DNA of 51,026 nt from Halorubrum sp. Hd13. GTDB lineage: Archaea > Halobacteriota > Halobacteria > Halobacteriales > Haloferacaceae. The DNA lies in assembly GCF_002252755.1 (NCBI RefSeq), contig NZ_NHOY01000007.1:1-51026 (forward strand), in the 5' to 3' direction. The stretch's first letter is position 1, and each line of letters begins with the position of its first letter. A program made the translations under genes and the position numbers. Shown here piece by piece: positions 17,119 to 25,284 of the stretch. Under the pieces are notes generated by a model that searched no databases, was not told the origin of the DNA, and was given only the letters and a program-made list of their open reading frames with translations.

Positions 17119-20108
17119 CAGTCGTCACCTCCGAGTAGGTCCGAGATGCGACCCAACGCGCCGCGCGACTCGGACCCCGAACGGAGCGACGCTGACCCCG
17201 CTTCCGACGCCCCGAGCGAGTCGGAAACGATCGACGCCGCCCCCGATTCAACCTTCTCGACTTCGATCCGAACGTCGCTGTTCACGCCGGTCGGTCCCCA
17301 GTAGTTCGGGAAGAAGTGGAGGTGCTCGCCCGTGTCTTCGGGGTACTGGACGAGCTGCGTCGGCTTCATGTACATCGGCACGAGCGAGTTGAAGTTGTTG
17401 CGGTCGGGATACTGGAACCGTTCCCAGCTGAAGAAGTGCCGGACCGTTCCCGGCTCCCCGCTCGGGTAGATCTTCGCCTGCACCTCCACGGAGTCGAGGT
17501 CGTTGTACACCCGCACGGTGTCGCCGTCCTCGATCCCCCGTTCCTCGGCGTCATCGGGGTTGAGATAGACGGTCGGCTCGCCGCGCTGCAGTCGGAGCAT
17601 CTTGCTGTCGTCGCGCCACGTCGAGTGGATCGCCCAGCGGCTGTGGGGCGTGTTGTAGCCGAGCGGGTACTCCGACTTCTCCTGTAACACCGGTGCCTCC
17701 TTGTGCGTCGGGAGCTGCTCGTCGAGCTCCAGGAACCAGTCGTGGTCGATGTAGTACTGCTGCCGTCCGGTGAACGTCGGCCACGGGTTCTTGTCCTGCA
17801 CGTAGTCTTTCCACGGCGCGTACGCCTCGCCCTCCTCGATGTCCGACGACCAGTGGTCGCCGGCTTCGAGGAGGCGCCGCGGCTGCTCTTCGATGTCGTC
17901 GAACGTGAGCTGCTCGTCGGCGCCCTCCGGGTTCGACTCCTCGGAGTTTTCGAGGATGAACTCCGCGGCCGCCTTGTCCTCCGCGAGGGCGCCGGGCTCC
18001 TCGGTGAGCCAGTCGCGGACGTAGTCGTCGTGAATCGACTGGAGGTCGATCTGTCGGTCGAACTTCCGGTCCTCGACCGGTTCCACGCCGCTCTCCTCGG
18101 CGAGCTCCTGGATCTTCGCGGCGAGCTCGCGGAAGATCTGCCAGTCCGTCTTCGACTCCCCCAGTGGCTCGACCGCCGGCGTGAACGGGTGCACGTAGGT
18201 GTGCATGTCCGTCACCGACAGGTCGTGTTTCTCGTAGTGGCTCGCCGTCGGCAGGACGATGTCGCTGTTGAGCGCCGTCGAGTCCATCCGGAAGTTGATG
18301 TCGACGACCAGATCGAGCTTCGGCCACAGCTCCTCTTCGAGCGCGATGTTCCCCTTGGCCTGATTGAAGTAGTTCCCGCGCCAGACGAACATGAGTCTGG
18401 GGTCGGGGCGGCTGCCGTCGTCGCGCTCGCTCGGGTACAGCGGCATCCACCCTTTGTCGATCGACTCCCGGATCTTCGCCGCCGTGTCCGGGTCGGTGTT
18501 CTCTAAGATTCCGGCGTGGTAGTACGTCCACAGCGTCGTCGGGACGCCCCGGACGCTCCCGGTCGGGAACGAGAGGTTCTTCCAGCCGTTGAACGTCCAG
18601 ATCTTCTCCTGACCGACGTAGTGGTCGAGGCCGGTCCCCTGTCGGCCGAGGTTCCCCGTGAGCGTGACGAGCAGCTGGATCGCGCGGTTTCCGAGATCGT
18701 TGTGGTACCAGTCGTTGACCCCCTTGCCGTGGATGATCTTCGCGCGATCGACGTCGGCGAACTCGCGGGCGATCTTCTGGTGGGTCTGCTCGCCGACGCC
18801 GGTGATCTCGTTGACCTGCTCGGGGGTGTACTCCGACAGCTCGTCGCGGAGGTTCAACCACACGGAGCGCGTCTCGACGTCGCCGTCGGTCGTGTCGACC
18901 GTGCGCTCGACGGCGAGTTCGGGGTCGAAGTCGAGCTCGATGCTCACGGAGTGGTCGTTCTGGCCGTCGCGCTCGCCCAGCGATCCGGGCGCGGTGCGGA
19001 GGGTGCCGTCGGCGTCCTGCATGACGAACACCTTCTCCGGCCGGTCGGCGTCGACGTCGAGCCCGGACACCTCGCTCGCGCGGAGGAACTTCCCGGTGTC
19101 CTCACGGACGAGCAGCGGCATGTCCGTCTGCTCTTTCAAGTGCTCCTCGTCGTACAGCCCCTCGTCGACGATGGTGCGCGCCATCCCGAGCGCGAGTGCG
19201 GTGTCGCTCCCGGGCTCCGGCCCGATCCACTCGTCGCAGTGGATGGCCGTCTGGCTGTAGTCGGTGAAGATCCCGACGCGCTTGGCGCCGTCGTACCCAG
19301 CTTCGAGGAAGTACTTCGCGTCGGGGATCCGCGTGACGTTGATGTTCGATCCCCACGCGATGATGTAGTCGGCGTTGTACCAGTCCGCGCTCTCGGCGTT
19401 GTCGGTCTGGGTTCCCCACGTGATCGGCTGTCCGGGCGGAAGGTCGGAGTACCAGTCATAAAAGGAGTGACTGACGCCGCCGAGCAGGTTGACGAGGCGG
19501 CTCCCCGAGGCGAACGACACCGGGCTCATCGCCGGAATCGGAGTAAAACCGCTGATCGCGTCGTACTCCTCGTCTTCCACGGTGTCGATGACCTCCTCGG
19601 CGATCTCGGTGAGCGCCTCGTCCCAAGAGATCCGCTCCCACTTCCCCTCCCCGCGCTCGCCGGTCCGGCGGAGCGGGTGTGTGACGCGCTGGTCCGCGTT
19701 CACGTAGTCGGTGAAACACGCCCCCTTCTGACAGCCCCGCGGGTTGGGGTCGGGAAGCGACTCGTCGAAGCGCGGGTAGTCACCGGCCTGCTCCTCGCGC
19801 CATACCTGCCCGTTCCGCGTGTACACCTGCCACGAGCAGCTGCCCGTGCAGTTGACGCTGTGCGTCGAGCGGGCCTTGTCGTCCCAGTCCCACTCCTCGC
19901 GGTAGAGGTCCTCCCAGTCTCGGTACGGGTAGCTCCCGATCGGGTCGTCGACGACGTCCAGCGCGGTCATTTCCGTGAGGTCCTGCGCGGATCCCAGCCC
20001 GGTGGCGCCGACGGCGGCCGCTGCCCCGACCCCTTTCAGGAAGTCGCGGCGCGCGGCGCCGCTGCCGTCGCGTGTCGATTCGCTCGGTGTGTCTGTCTTG
20101 TCTGTCAT
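17118..20108 (-). CDS. narG: Respiratory nitrate reductase catalytic alpha subunit, Tat-exported
   Basis: The 996-residue molybdopterin oxidoreductase starts with a twin-arginine signal, RRDFLKG at residues 20-26. The iron-sulfur site H83-x3-C87-x3-C91-x34-C126 has the histidine and the spacing of NarG. Aspartate D222 in WYSDLPPG sits at the molybdenum-ligand position, and the following WGTQTDNAESADWYNADY is close to bacterial NarG. This supports reduction of nitrate to nitrite, on the outer face of the membrane because of the Tat signal. Chlorate or related type II enzymes remain possible, but the DLPPG/ADWYN context favours nitrate. Its start overlaps the small membrane-protein gene by 4 bases. 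Confidence 0.95.
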   Translation of the reverse strand: MTDKTDTPSESTRDGSGAARRDFLKGVGAAAAVGATGLGSAQDLTEMTALDVVDDPIGSYPYRDWEDLYREEWDWDDKARSTHSVNCTGSCSWQVYTRNGQVWREEQAGDYPRFDESLPDPNPRGCQKGACFTDYVNADQRVTHPLRRTGERGEGKWERISWDEALTEIAEEVIDTVEDEEYDAISGFTPIPAMSPVSFASGSRLVNLLGGVSHSFYDWYSDLPPGQPITWGTQTDNAESADWYNADYIIAWGSNINVTRIPDAKYFLEAGYDGAKRVGIFTDYSQTAIHCDEWIGPEPGSDTALALGMARTIVDEGLYDEEHLKEQTDMPLLVREDTGKFLRASEVSGLDVDADRPEKVFVMQDADGTLRTAPGSLGERDGQNDHSVSIELDFDPELAVERTVDTTDGDVETRSVWLNLRDELSEYTPEQVNEITGVGEQTHQKIAREFADVDRAKIIHGKGVNDWYHNDLGNRAIQLLVTLTGNLGRQGTGLDHYVGQEKIWTFNGWKNLSFPTGSVRGVPTTLWTYYHAGILENTDPDTAAKIRESIDKGWMPLYPSERDDGSRPDPRLMFVWRGNYFNQAKGNIALEEELWPKLDLVVDINFRMDSTALNSDIVLPTASHYEKHDLSVTDMHTYVHPFTPAVEPLGESKTDWQIFRELAAKIQELAEESGVEPVEDRKFDRQIDLQSIHDDYVRDWLTEEPGALAEDKAAAEFILENSEESNPEGADEQLTFDDIEEQPRRLLEAGDHWSSDIEEGEAYAPWKDYVQDKNPWPTFTGRQQYYIDHDWFLELDEQLPTHKEAPVLQEKSEYPLGYNTPHSRWAIHSTWRDDSKMLRLQRGEPTVYLNPDDAEERGIEDGDTVRVYNDLDSVEVQAKIYPSGEPGTVRHFFSWERFQYPDRNNFNSLVPMYMKPTQLVQYPEDTGEHLHFFPNYWGPTGVNSDVRIEVEKVESGAASIVSDSLGASEAGSASLRSGSESRGALGRISDLLGGDD

Positions 20109-20302
20109 TGTTTCTCTATGAGAACGGTTGCGAGGCCGAGCGCGACGCCGAGCGCCGCGAACGCGACGCCCTCGGGGGTACCGCCGCCCGCGTCCAGCCC
20201 GGCGGCTATCAGTCCCACGCCGGCCAGTTTCGTCGCTCGATCCGCCCAGCGGTACCGGCGGGGCGACAGCTCGGCCAGCCGGAACGCGCTCGACTCAGTC
20301 AT
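20105..20302 (-). CDS. Small two-helix membrane protein between cytochrome b and narG
   Basis: The 65-residue protein has two hydrophobic segments (about 26-38 and 46-61) joined by a GGGTPEG turn, after a basic N-terminus [10 protein letters not shown]. It overlaps the cytochrome b gene by 8 bases and narG by 4 bases, so it is a real member of the operon. Small genes in this slot occur in other haloarchaeal nar clusters. A role in holding NarGH to the cytochrome b/Rieske module is possible, but nothing in the sequence proves it. Confidence 0.8.
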   Translation of the reverse strand: MTESSAFRLAELSPRRYRWADRATKLAGVGLIAAGLDAGGGTPEGVAFAALGVALGLATVLIEKQ

Positions 20303-21800
20303 CGCTCGATCCCTCCGTGGCCGACGCGGTTCCGTCGTCTTCCGACATCGTCGGCTCCGCGCCGCCCTCTCCCGAATCGTCCGCGAAGCCGCCGAGAATC
20401 GCGTAGGTGAGGGTGCCGGCCGCGGCCGGGACGAGAACGAGCGTCGCGGTCAGGTACGGTCGGAGCACCGCCGTCGACGTACCGAGTATCTCGGCGAGGA
20501 TCACGTCCATCCCGGCGATAGAGGCCACCATGACGAGCGTGACCCCGAGGATGCCGACCGCGGTCGGGAACGGGCGGTCGAGGTAGTTCCGGGTGAAGTG
20601 TTCCGGCTTCTCTGCGCGGTCGATGAACGGCCAGACCGCCACGGCGACGAACACCAGGCTGGGCAAGAGCAGACCGCCCACGAACTCCGAGCTGATGTGG
20701 ATCCCGAGCACGTCGAAGCTCAGCCACGAGGGAGTGAGCTTTAAGAATCCGTACCCCCACATCAGGAACCAGTCCGGCATGACGAGCGACGGCGTCGACG
20801 CCGGGTCGTTCGGGCCGTACTCGGCGATGTTGTGAACGGGAAGCAGCCCCGCGAGTAGCGAGAGCACGGCCATCGTGAGGAAGAACACGACCGCGCTCAC
20901 GGCGGCTTGGTTCGGGAACGCGGGGAGCCCGATAACGACGCTGTCGTCGTCGCGGTCGATCAGGCGCGCGCCGCCGTCCGGCGCTTCGGCGCCCCCGCTC
21001 GCGCTCGGAGCGTCGCCGCCCGCTCCCGCGGCGCCCCCGCTCACGTCCGCGCCGGTCCCCGCGGCGGCGACGTCCCCGTCGCGCCGCGCCTCGGTGTGTT
21101 TCTGCCGGACGAGGATGGCCATATGTACGGCGATGAGTCCCGCGATCGCGGCCGGGATGAGGAAGACGTGGAGGAAGAACAGGCGCGGGATCGTCGCGCT
21201 CGTCGGGAATTGCCCGCCGAACACGATGCTCGCGAGCGGGTCGCCCACGATCGGGACAGAGGCGGCGACGTTGTAGCCGATGCCGACCGCCGTGCTCGCG
21301 AACTCGTCGTACGGGAGCGAGTACCCGGTGTACGCGGCGAACATCGCCAGCCCGGCGAGGCCGGTCCCGACGAGCCAGTTCGGCTCGCGCGGGTTGCGAT
21401 ACGCCCCGGTGAAGAACACGCGGAGCATGTGCAAGGCGATCGCGGCGACGAACAGGTGCGCCGCCCAGTGGTGCATGCGCCGCAGGAACATCCCGAACGG
21501 CACGTCGTAGGTGATGTTGAGGACGCTCTTGAACGCCGCCGGCACCTCTTGGCCTTGGTACTGCGCGACGCTGCCGCCGTACTCGACGGCGGCCGTGCTC
21601 GGCTCGTAAAAGAACGCGAGGAACGTCCCGGTCGAGACGAGGATGCCGAAACAAAACAGCGCGACCTCGCCGAGCAGGAAGGAGTCCTCCGCGGGGAACG
21701 CCTTCCCGAGGAAGTCGCTCTCGCCCTCCAGGTCCAGCCGCGAGTCGACCCAGTCGTAGGCGGACTCGGCCCGGTCGGTCGCGGCGTCGATCCGGGACAT
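20295..21800 (-). CDS. narC: Cytochrome b of the nitrate reductase complex
   Basis: The 501-residue membrane protein contains haem ligand candidates H110, H124, H211 and H226. The spacing of 14 and 15 residues is that of b6-type cytochromes. The PDWFLMWGY motif in the second half stands for the quinol-site PEWY. An Ala/Gly/Asp-rich insert at about residues 238-285 lies between the b6-like and subunit IV-like halves, so this is a fused protein. It should oxidise quinol and pass electrons to the Rieske protein. I chose ATG 21800, which overlaps the Rieske stop as TGATG like other junctions here; a GTG one codon earlier is the alternative. Confidence 0.92.
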   Translation of the reverse strand: MSRIDAATDRAESAYDWVDSRLDLEGESDFLGKAFPAEDSFLLGEVALFCFGILVSTGTFLAFFYEPSTAAVEYGGSVAQYQGQEVPAAFKSVLNITYDVPFGMFLRRMHHWAAHLFVAAIALHMLRVFFTGAYRNPREPNWLVGTGLAGLAMFAAYTGYSLPYDEFASTAVGIGYNVAASVPIVGDPLASIVFGGQFPTSATIPRLFFLHVFLIPAAIAGLIAVHMAILVRQKHTEARRDGDVAAAGTGADVSGGAAGAGGDAPSASGGAEAPDGGARLIDRDDDSVVIGLPAFPNQAAVSAVVFFLTMAVLSLLAGLLPVHNIAEYGPNDPASTPSLVMPDWFLMWGYGFLKLTPSWLSFDVLGIHISSEFVGGLLLPSLVFVAVAVWPFIDRAEKPEHFTRNYLDRPFPTAVGILGVTLVMVASIAGMDVILAEILGTSTAVLRPYLTATLVLVPAAAGTLTYAILGGFADDSGEGGAEPTMSEDDGTASATEGSSDD

Positions 21801-22549
21801 CACTCACCCCCCGGGCCGACCGGTCCCCGGAAGTCGCCCGTCGCGACGAGGTAGCCGTCGCCCGAGAGCGTGATCGGGAGCTGCGGCAGCGACCGCGGCG
21901 CCGGCCCACCGACGACTTCTCCGCCGGTTACCGGGTCGAACCGCCCGGAGTGACACGGGCAGACGAGCACGTCGCCGTCGCGGTCGGCGACCATACAGCC
22001 CGCGTGAGTACACACCTTCGAGAACGCGGCGTACCCGCCGACGGTGTACTCGTCGCGCACGTCGTCGCTGTACGCCGACTCCTCGAAGCGCACGAGCAGC
22101 GTCGGGGCGTCTTCGATCCCCGGACGCGGCTCGGGGAACACCGTGAGCTGTTCGCCCGGAGCGATGCGGTCCTCCGTGATCCGTTCGCCGACGTCGTCGA
22201 CGAGGGGGATCCCGTCTTCGTACACCGGTCCCCGATACTTCGTGTCGAACACCCGAGTGAGCCCGGCGACGGGGGCTGCGAGACTCCCGACCGCGGTGAT
22301 CCCCCCGACGGTCGCGAGGACCTTCGCGTAGTCACGGCGCTTGAGTTCGGCGCGCGCGTCCCGCCAATACGGCCGGTAGATGCTCGGATTGACCGCGGGC
22401 CCGTCGTCGTTATCCGGGCACGCGTCGCACAGCTCGCCGTCGCCGGCGTCGGTCCGCCCGCCAGGGCCCTCGTCTCCGTGCGACGCGGCGTTCGGCGGGG
22501 CGTCGGTTCCGTCTCCCGTCGGTCGTGGGTCGGTTACGTCGTCTTCCAT
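21800..22549 (-). CDS. narB: Rieske iron-sulfur protein of the nitrate reductase complex
   Basis: The 249-residue protein ends in a Rieske domain with C180-T-H182 and C197-P-C199-H200 as cluster ligands and the C185/C199 disulfide pair. An RRDYAK twin-arginine signal-anchor (71-76) precedes the hydrophobic segment 77-97. Ahead of it is a 70-residue acidic cytoplasmic head that contains an unusual CDACPDND motif (C41, C44). Paired with the downstream cytochrome b, it would carry electrons from quinol toward NarGH. It overlaps both neighbouring genes by 1 base (TGATG). Confidence 0.93.
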   Translation of the reverse strand: MEDDVTDPRPTGDGTDAPPNAASHGDEGPGGRTDAGDGELCDACPDNDDGPAVNPSIYRPYWRDARAELKRRDYAKVLATVGGITAVGSLAAPVAGLTRVFDTKYRGPVYEDGIPLVDDVGERITEDRIAPGEQLTVFPEPRPGIEDAPTLLVRFEESAYSDDVRDEYTVGGYAAFSKVCTHAGCMVADRDGDVLVCPCHSGRFDPVTGGEVVGGPAPRSLPQLPITLSGDGYLVATGDFRGPVGPGGE

Positions 22550-23187
22550 CAGTGGTCCCTCCGTTCGGCGACTTCGACGTGAGGCATGAACCACGCGTAG
22601 TACGACACCGTCGAGCCCAGCAGCGACATGAACAGCCCGAAGGCGTAGATCCCGAAGTACTGGGTCCGGGCGAGCGTGAGGTACTCGGCGGTGAGCAGCG
22701 CAGAGAACACTATGGCGAGGGCGGTGAGCCCGCCCATCGCGACGAGCCCCTCGATGGCGTCGCTCGCGTCGTGGTACTCGACGACCCACCGGTCCTCGGT
22801 CTCGAGCCAGGGGAACGTCGCTCGATTCACTCCCTCCGGCGGCGGTGCGTCGAGTCCGCCGCCGTCTGTGGCCGCTGCCTCGGTTGTGTCGGCCGCATCG
22901 CCCGGGCCCCCACCGCTCGCGTCGGGCCGCGCGGCCCGGTTCATGAAGCGGTGAAAAAAGGCCATGGCTCCCAAGAGGCCCAGCAGCGCGACCCAGACGA
23001 TCACGCCAACCTGACTCGGCGAGAGCTTGTTCGGCGTGTCTACGAACCCCTCCAGCGGTTGCATCTCGCTCACGCTCTGGTCGATCCGAACCTCCTCTGA
23101 CGGCGGCTCGCCGTGGAGCCCGACGTACCACGTCGGCAGCAGCACGGCGAGCACGATGAGGAGGATGGCAATCGTTCGTCGGTCCAT
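22549..23187 (-). CDS. narA: NarA-like membrane protein, first gene of the nitrate reductase cluster
   Basis: The 212-residue protein has a membrane helix at residues 5-24, a second at about 60-80, an acidic loop, and two more near 150-168 and 180-202. It ends in a short cytoplasmic tail. No haem or metal motif stands out apart from scattered histidines. Its place directly before the Rieske and cytochrome b genes equals that of narA in other haloarchaeal clusters, whose function is not established. The symbol rests on position and rough character only. It overlaps the Rieske gene by 1 base and is led by the promoter region described separately. Confidence 0.75.
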   Translation of the reverse strand: MDRRTIAILLIVLAVLLPTWYVGLHGEPPSEEVRIDQSVSEMQPLEGFVDTPNKLSPSQVGVIVWVALLGLLGAMAFFHRFMNRAARPDASGGGPGDAADTTEAAATDGGGLDAPPPEGVNRATFPWLETEDRWVVEYHDASDAIEGLVAMGGLTALAIVFSALLTAEYLTLARTQYFGIYAFGLFMSLLGSTVSYYAWFMPHVEVAERRDH

Positions 23188-23564
23188 TGTGTTGTATCGT
23201 GTGTCGTGTCGATGAGCCGGCTCAGCGGCGCGAACGCGCTCCCGCGGCGCCGGCCCACCGTCCGCCGCGGTGATCGCTCGTGAGATCTCGATTCCCTGTG
23301 GGCGTCTGGTCGGTGTTACTTACGGTAGACAGATCTCTGACATACTGTAACGTTGGACCGGAAACGAACAACTAGCTACTCCCGAACTGTTCGGCGGTTT
23401 AAATACGGTCGCAAAACCACCCGGCCGGCGTCGGTGTCTTCCGAGTCGTCGTCGAACAACTGGGACAGCAGGGTCGCCGTCACGAGCGAAGGGCTCCGAG
23501 ACGGTCGACGTGGCCAGACCGAGTTCGGACCGCTAAGCGACGGCGCTACTGGTTGGCGGACGCG
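23188..23564 (-). promoter_or_regulatory. Upstream region of the nitrate reductase cluster
   Basis: The minus strand shows TATTTAAA at 23398-23405 as the best TATA. CCGAAC-T-GTTCGG, a perfect 6-bp dyad with a 1-nt centre, lies at 23382-23394, just downstream of that TATA. As I recall, the haloarchaeal denitrification activator NarO recognises CGAAC/GTTCG half-sites with a wider spacer, so a match is suggestive only. From this TATA the mRNA would have a leader of nearly 190 nt. No gene is convincing in 23400-23564. Confidence 0.45.
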
Positions 23565-23987
23565 TTATCGTCGAACCGCGAGCACGGGAGCGTTCGCGTG
23601 CCGGACGACCTCATCGGTGATGCTGCCGAAGACGATGCGTTCCGCTCCGCTTCGGCCCTTTGTACTCATCACTACGAGGTCGATATCGTTGTCGTCGACG
23701 TACTCCGTGATCACCCTCGCCGGGCTACCGACCTCGACAGCGATGGTCGCCTCGACATCGTCGGGCGCGGTTTTCGAGACAATCTTCTCAGCCGCCGACA
23801 CTCGTTCGGTTCGCCGCTCGGCGAGCTCCGCTTCGTCACGCCCGGCGGTGCCGAGACCGCTCGCGAGTTCGACGATCGAGAGCACGTGTATCGCCGCGTC
23901 GTATCGCTCTGCGTGGCTGAATGCGTGTGTCGCGGCGCTGGTCGTCGCCTCGCTGCCGTCCGTCGGAAAGAGGATGGTCTCGTACAT
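23565..23987 (-). CDS. Universal stress protein UspA family
   Basis: The 140-residue protein opens with MYETILFPTDGSEATTSAA and ends with STKGRSGAERIVFGSITDEV followed by PVLAV. This gives the G-x2-G-x9-G-S/T ATP-binding loop (GRSG...GS). It is therefore probably an ATP-binding Usp. Usp proteins act in the cytoplasm in stress and energy signalling. The gene follows a small membrane-protein gene by 54 nt on the same strand and precedes the nar promoter region. A link to anaerobic or nitrate growth is possible from position alone. Confidence 0.93.
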   Translation of the reverse strand: MYETILFPTDGSEATTSAATHAFSHAERYDAAIHVLSIVELASGLGTAGRDEAELAERRTERVSAAEKIVSKTAPDDVEATIAVEVGSPARVITEYVDDNDIDLVVMSTKGRSGAERIVFGSITDEVVRHANAPVLAVRR

Positions 23988-24041
23988 TCTGTGGGATCCG
24001 TCGAATCGTCGGTCGGTGTCGTTCGGATGGCGGTCGTTGAG

Positions 24042-24689
24042 TCACTGTCGACGGGCGATAAGCACTGCGTCGGCAAGCACGTCGTGGCCGATCGGAACAA
24101 GGTGAACGACCGCACCGATCGCGAAGATGTTCAGCGTGACGAACGCGCGTAGCGGACCGAGGCTCCCTGCGAGGAGACCGAGCGTCACCACGCCGGTCGC
24201 GGCGTAGACGACGCGCTCTTGGTGTCGTATCTGTGGGCTCTCCCAGTTGTACAGTGCGGTGACGAGGTAGCCGATTCCGAGTACCGCCAACCACGGGTGC
24301 CAGTACGCGTACTGCAACATCGCGGACGGGACGAGGTCAGCGAGGGCGGCGACGTTAATGACGGTCGCGGCGACGTTCAGGACACCCCAAACTAACCAGA
24401 CGCGGTTCCGCCGTACGGTCGGTGTGGTATACGTCACGCCGAAGAACACGATTCCGACGGTCAACACCATCCAGACGACGACGATCGACTGGATCAGTCC
24501 GAACGGAGCGAGACCCGGGTTACGACTGAACAGCCACGAGATTCCCCATCCGAGAACGCCTTCGAGAAAGCCGAACAACAGCAGTCCGTCTCCGGGAAGC
24601 GGCGGCGACAACAGCCGCCGAAAGTACAGTACCAACGCGATCCGTGACCGGTGAAGTCGACCGGACCAGTCCGATGTTTCATTAGTCAC
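24042..24689 (-). CDS. Small polytopic membrane protein, unknown function
   Basis: From GTG 24689 the frame gives 215 residues starting VTNETSDWSGRL. About six hydrophobic helices run from residue 35 to 205. Histidines sit in YWHPW, RHQER, VVHLVPIGHD, which could hint at a metal site, but no known motif is seen. A longer frame opens at 24872, but its first 60 residues are Arg/Pro-rich and unlike membrane-protein text, so I prefer the later GTG. An 11-bp dyad, CATAC-C-GTATG at 24754-24764, lies 65 nt upstream. It may be cotranscribed with the uspA gene. Confidence 0.7.
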   Translation of the reverse strand: MTNETSDWSGRLHRSRIALVLYFRRLLSPPLPGDGLLLFGFLEGVLGWGISWLFSRNPGLAPFGLIQSIVVVWMVLTVGIVFFGVTYTTPTVRRNRVWLVWGVLNVAATVINVAALADLVPSAMLQYAYWHPWLAVLGIGYLVTALYNWESPQIRHQERVVYAATGVVTLGLLAGSLGPLRAFVTLNIFAIGAVVHLVPIGHDVLADAVLIARRQ

Positions 24690-25013
24690 GGGCGGTCTGG
24701 CCCCTGTAACCGGCAGTCGTCGATACCGCCTCGTTGCGGCGGCGCCAGTGGGACATACCGTATGGTAGAACGGGAGACGGAAAGTATCGGGGGTCGTTCG
24801 CTCGACCGCACGCGACAGCGACGTATAGTCGAGCGGTCGCGGGCCAAGCGATCGCGACCGAACGGCGACCAATATTCCCGTCCACTCTGTTCGGATCGTT
24901 GCTCACGGCGGGCCACCGGGTGAGCTCCGGTGCGTCGCGGCCCTCGATTTGCCCAGGTCTCCGGCGTCTCCGCCGAGGGAACGTTTAAAAGCGTCCGGCC
25001 GGAACGAGGGGGT
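24690..25013. other. Divergent promoter region
   Basis: These 324 bases separate two divergent genes. I see no gene. On the right, GTTTAAAA at 24983-24990 is a TATA 24-31 nt before the ATG at 25014. On the left, the CATACCGTATG dyad at 24754-24764 is the only regulatory candidate for the minus-strand membrane-protein gene. Confidence 0.5.
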
Positions 25014-25250
25014 ATGCCAACCTTCGAACTGAACCTCTCGGACGACGTCTACGCGGAGTTCCAGCAGCTCGCCGACCAGGAGTTCGTCTCCGAGGAACAG
25101 GCCGCGGAGGACCTCATCGCCTCCGGCATCGAGGCGTACAACGTGAGCGTCGTCGACGACGAGCCGCGCGACGAGATGCTGGACGGCGCGGAGAACAACA
25201 TGTTCGACACCGCCGAGGACCCCGGAAGCCTCGAAGACGACCGGCTGTAG
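25014..25250 (+). CDS. Small acidic CopG-like haloarchaeal protein
   Basis: The 78-residue protein starts MPTFELNLSDDVYAEFQQLA, with the beta-strand then helix start of ribbon-helix-helix proteins, and continues into a strongly acidic tail. The ribbon part resembles CopG/Arc folds used for DNA binding, but the acidic tail and lack of basic residues in the strand argue against firm DNA contact. TATA at 24983-24990 supports a leaderless start. It is alone in its transcription unit. Confidence 0.75.
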   Translation: MPTFELNLSDDVYAEFQQLADQEFVSEEQAAEDLIASGIEAYNVSVVDDEPRDEMLDGAENNMFDTAEDPGSLEDDRL

Positions 25251-25284
25251 GCGACCTCGGTCTCGTCCCGACTTTTCGTTCCCG

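Noticed and set aside
23400-23564. Minus-strand frame with LSQLFDDDSEDTDAGRVV next to the nar promoter
   Set aside because: It has no ATG start and runs through the TATA and dyad of the nar cluster, so it is probably a remnant or chance.
24042-24872. Longer start for the membrane protein upstream of uspA
   Set aside because: The extra 61 residues are Arg/Pro/Thr-rich and overlap the divergent promoter zone; the GTG at 24689 gives a normal membrane protein.
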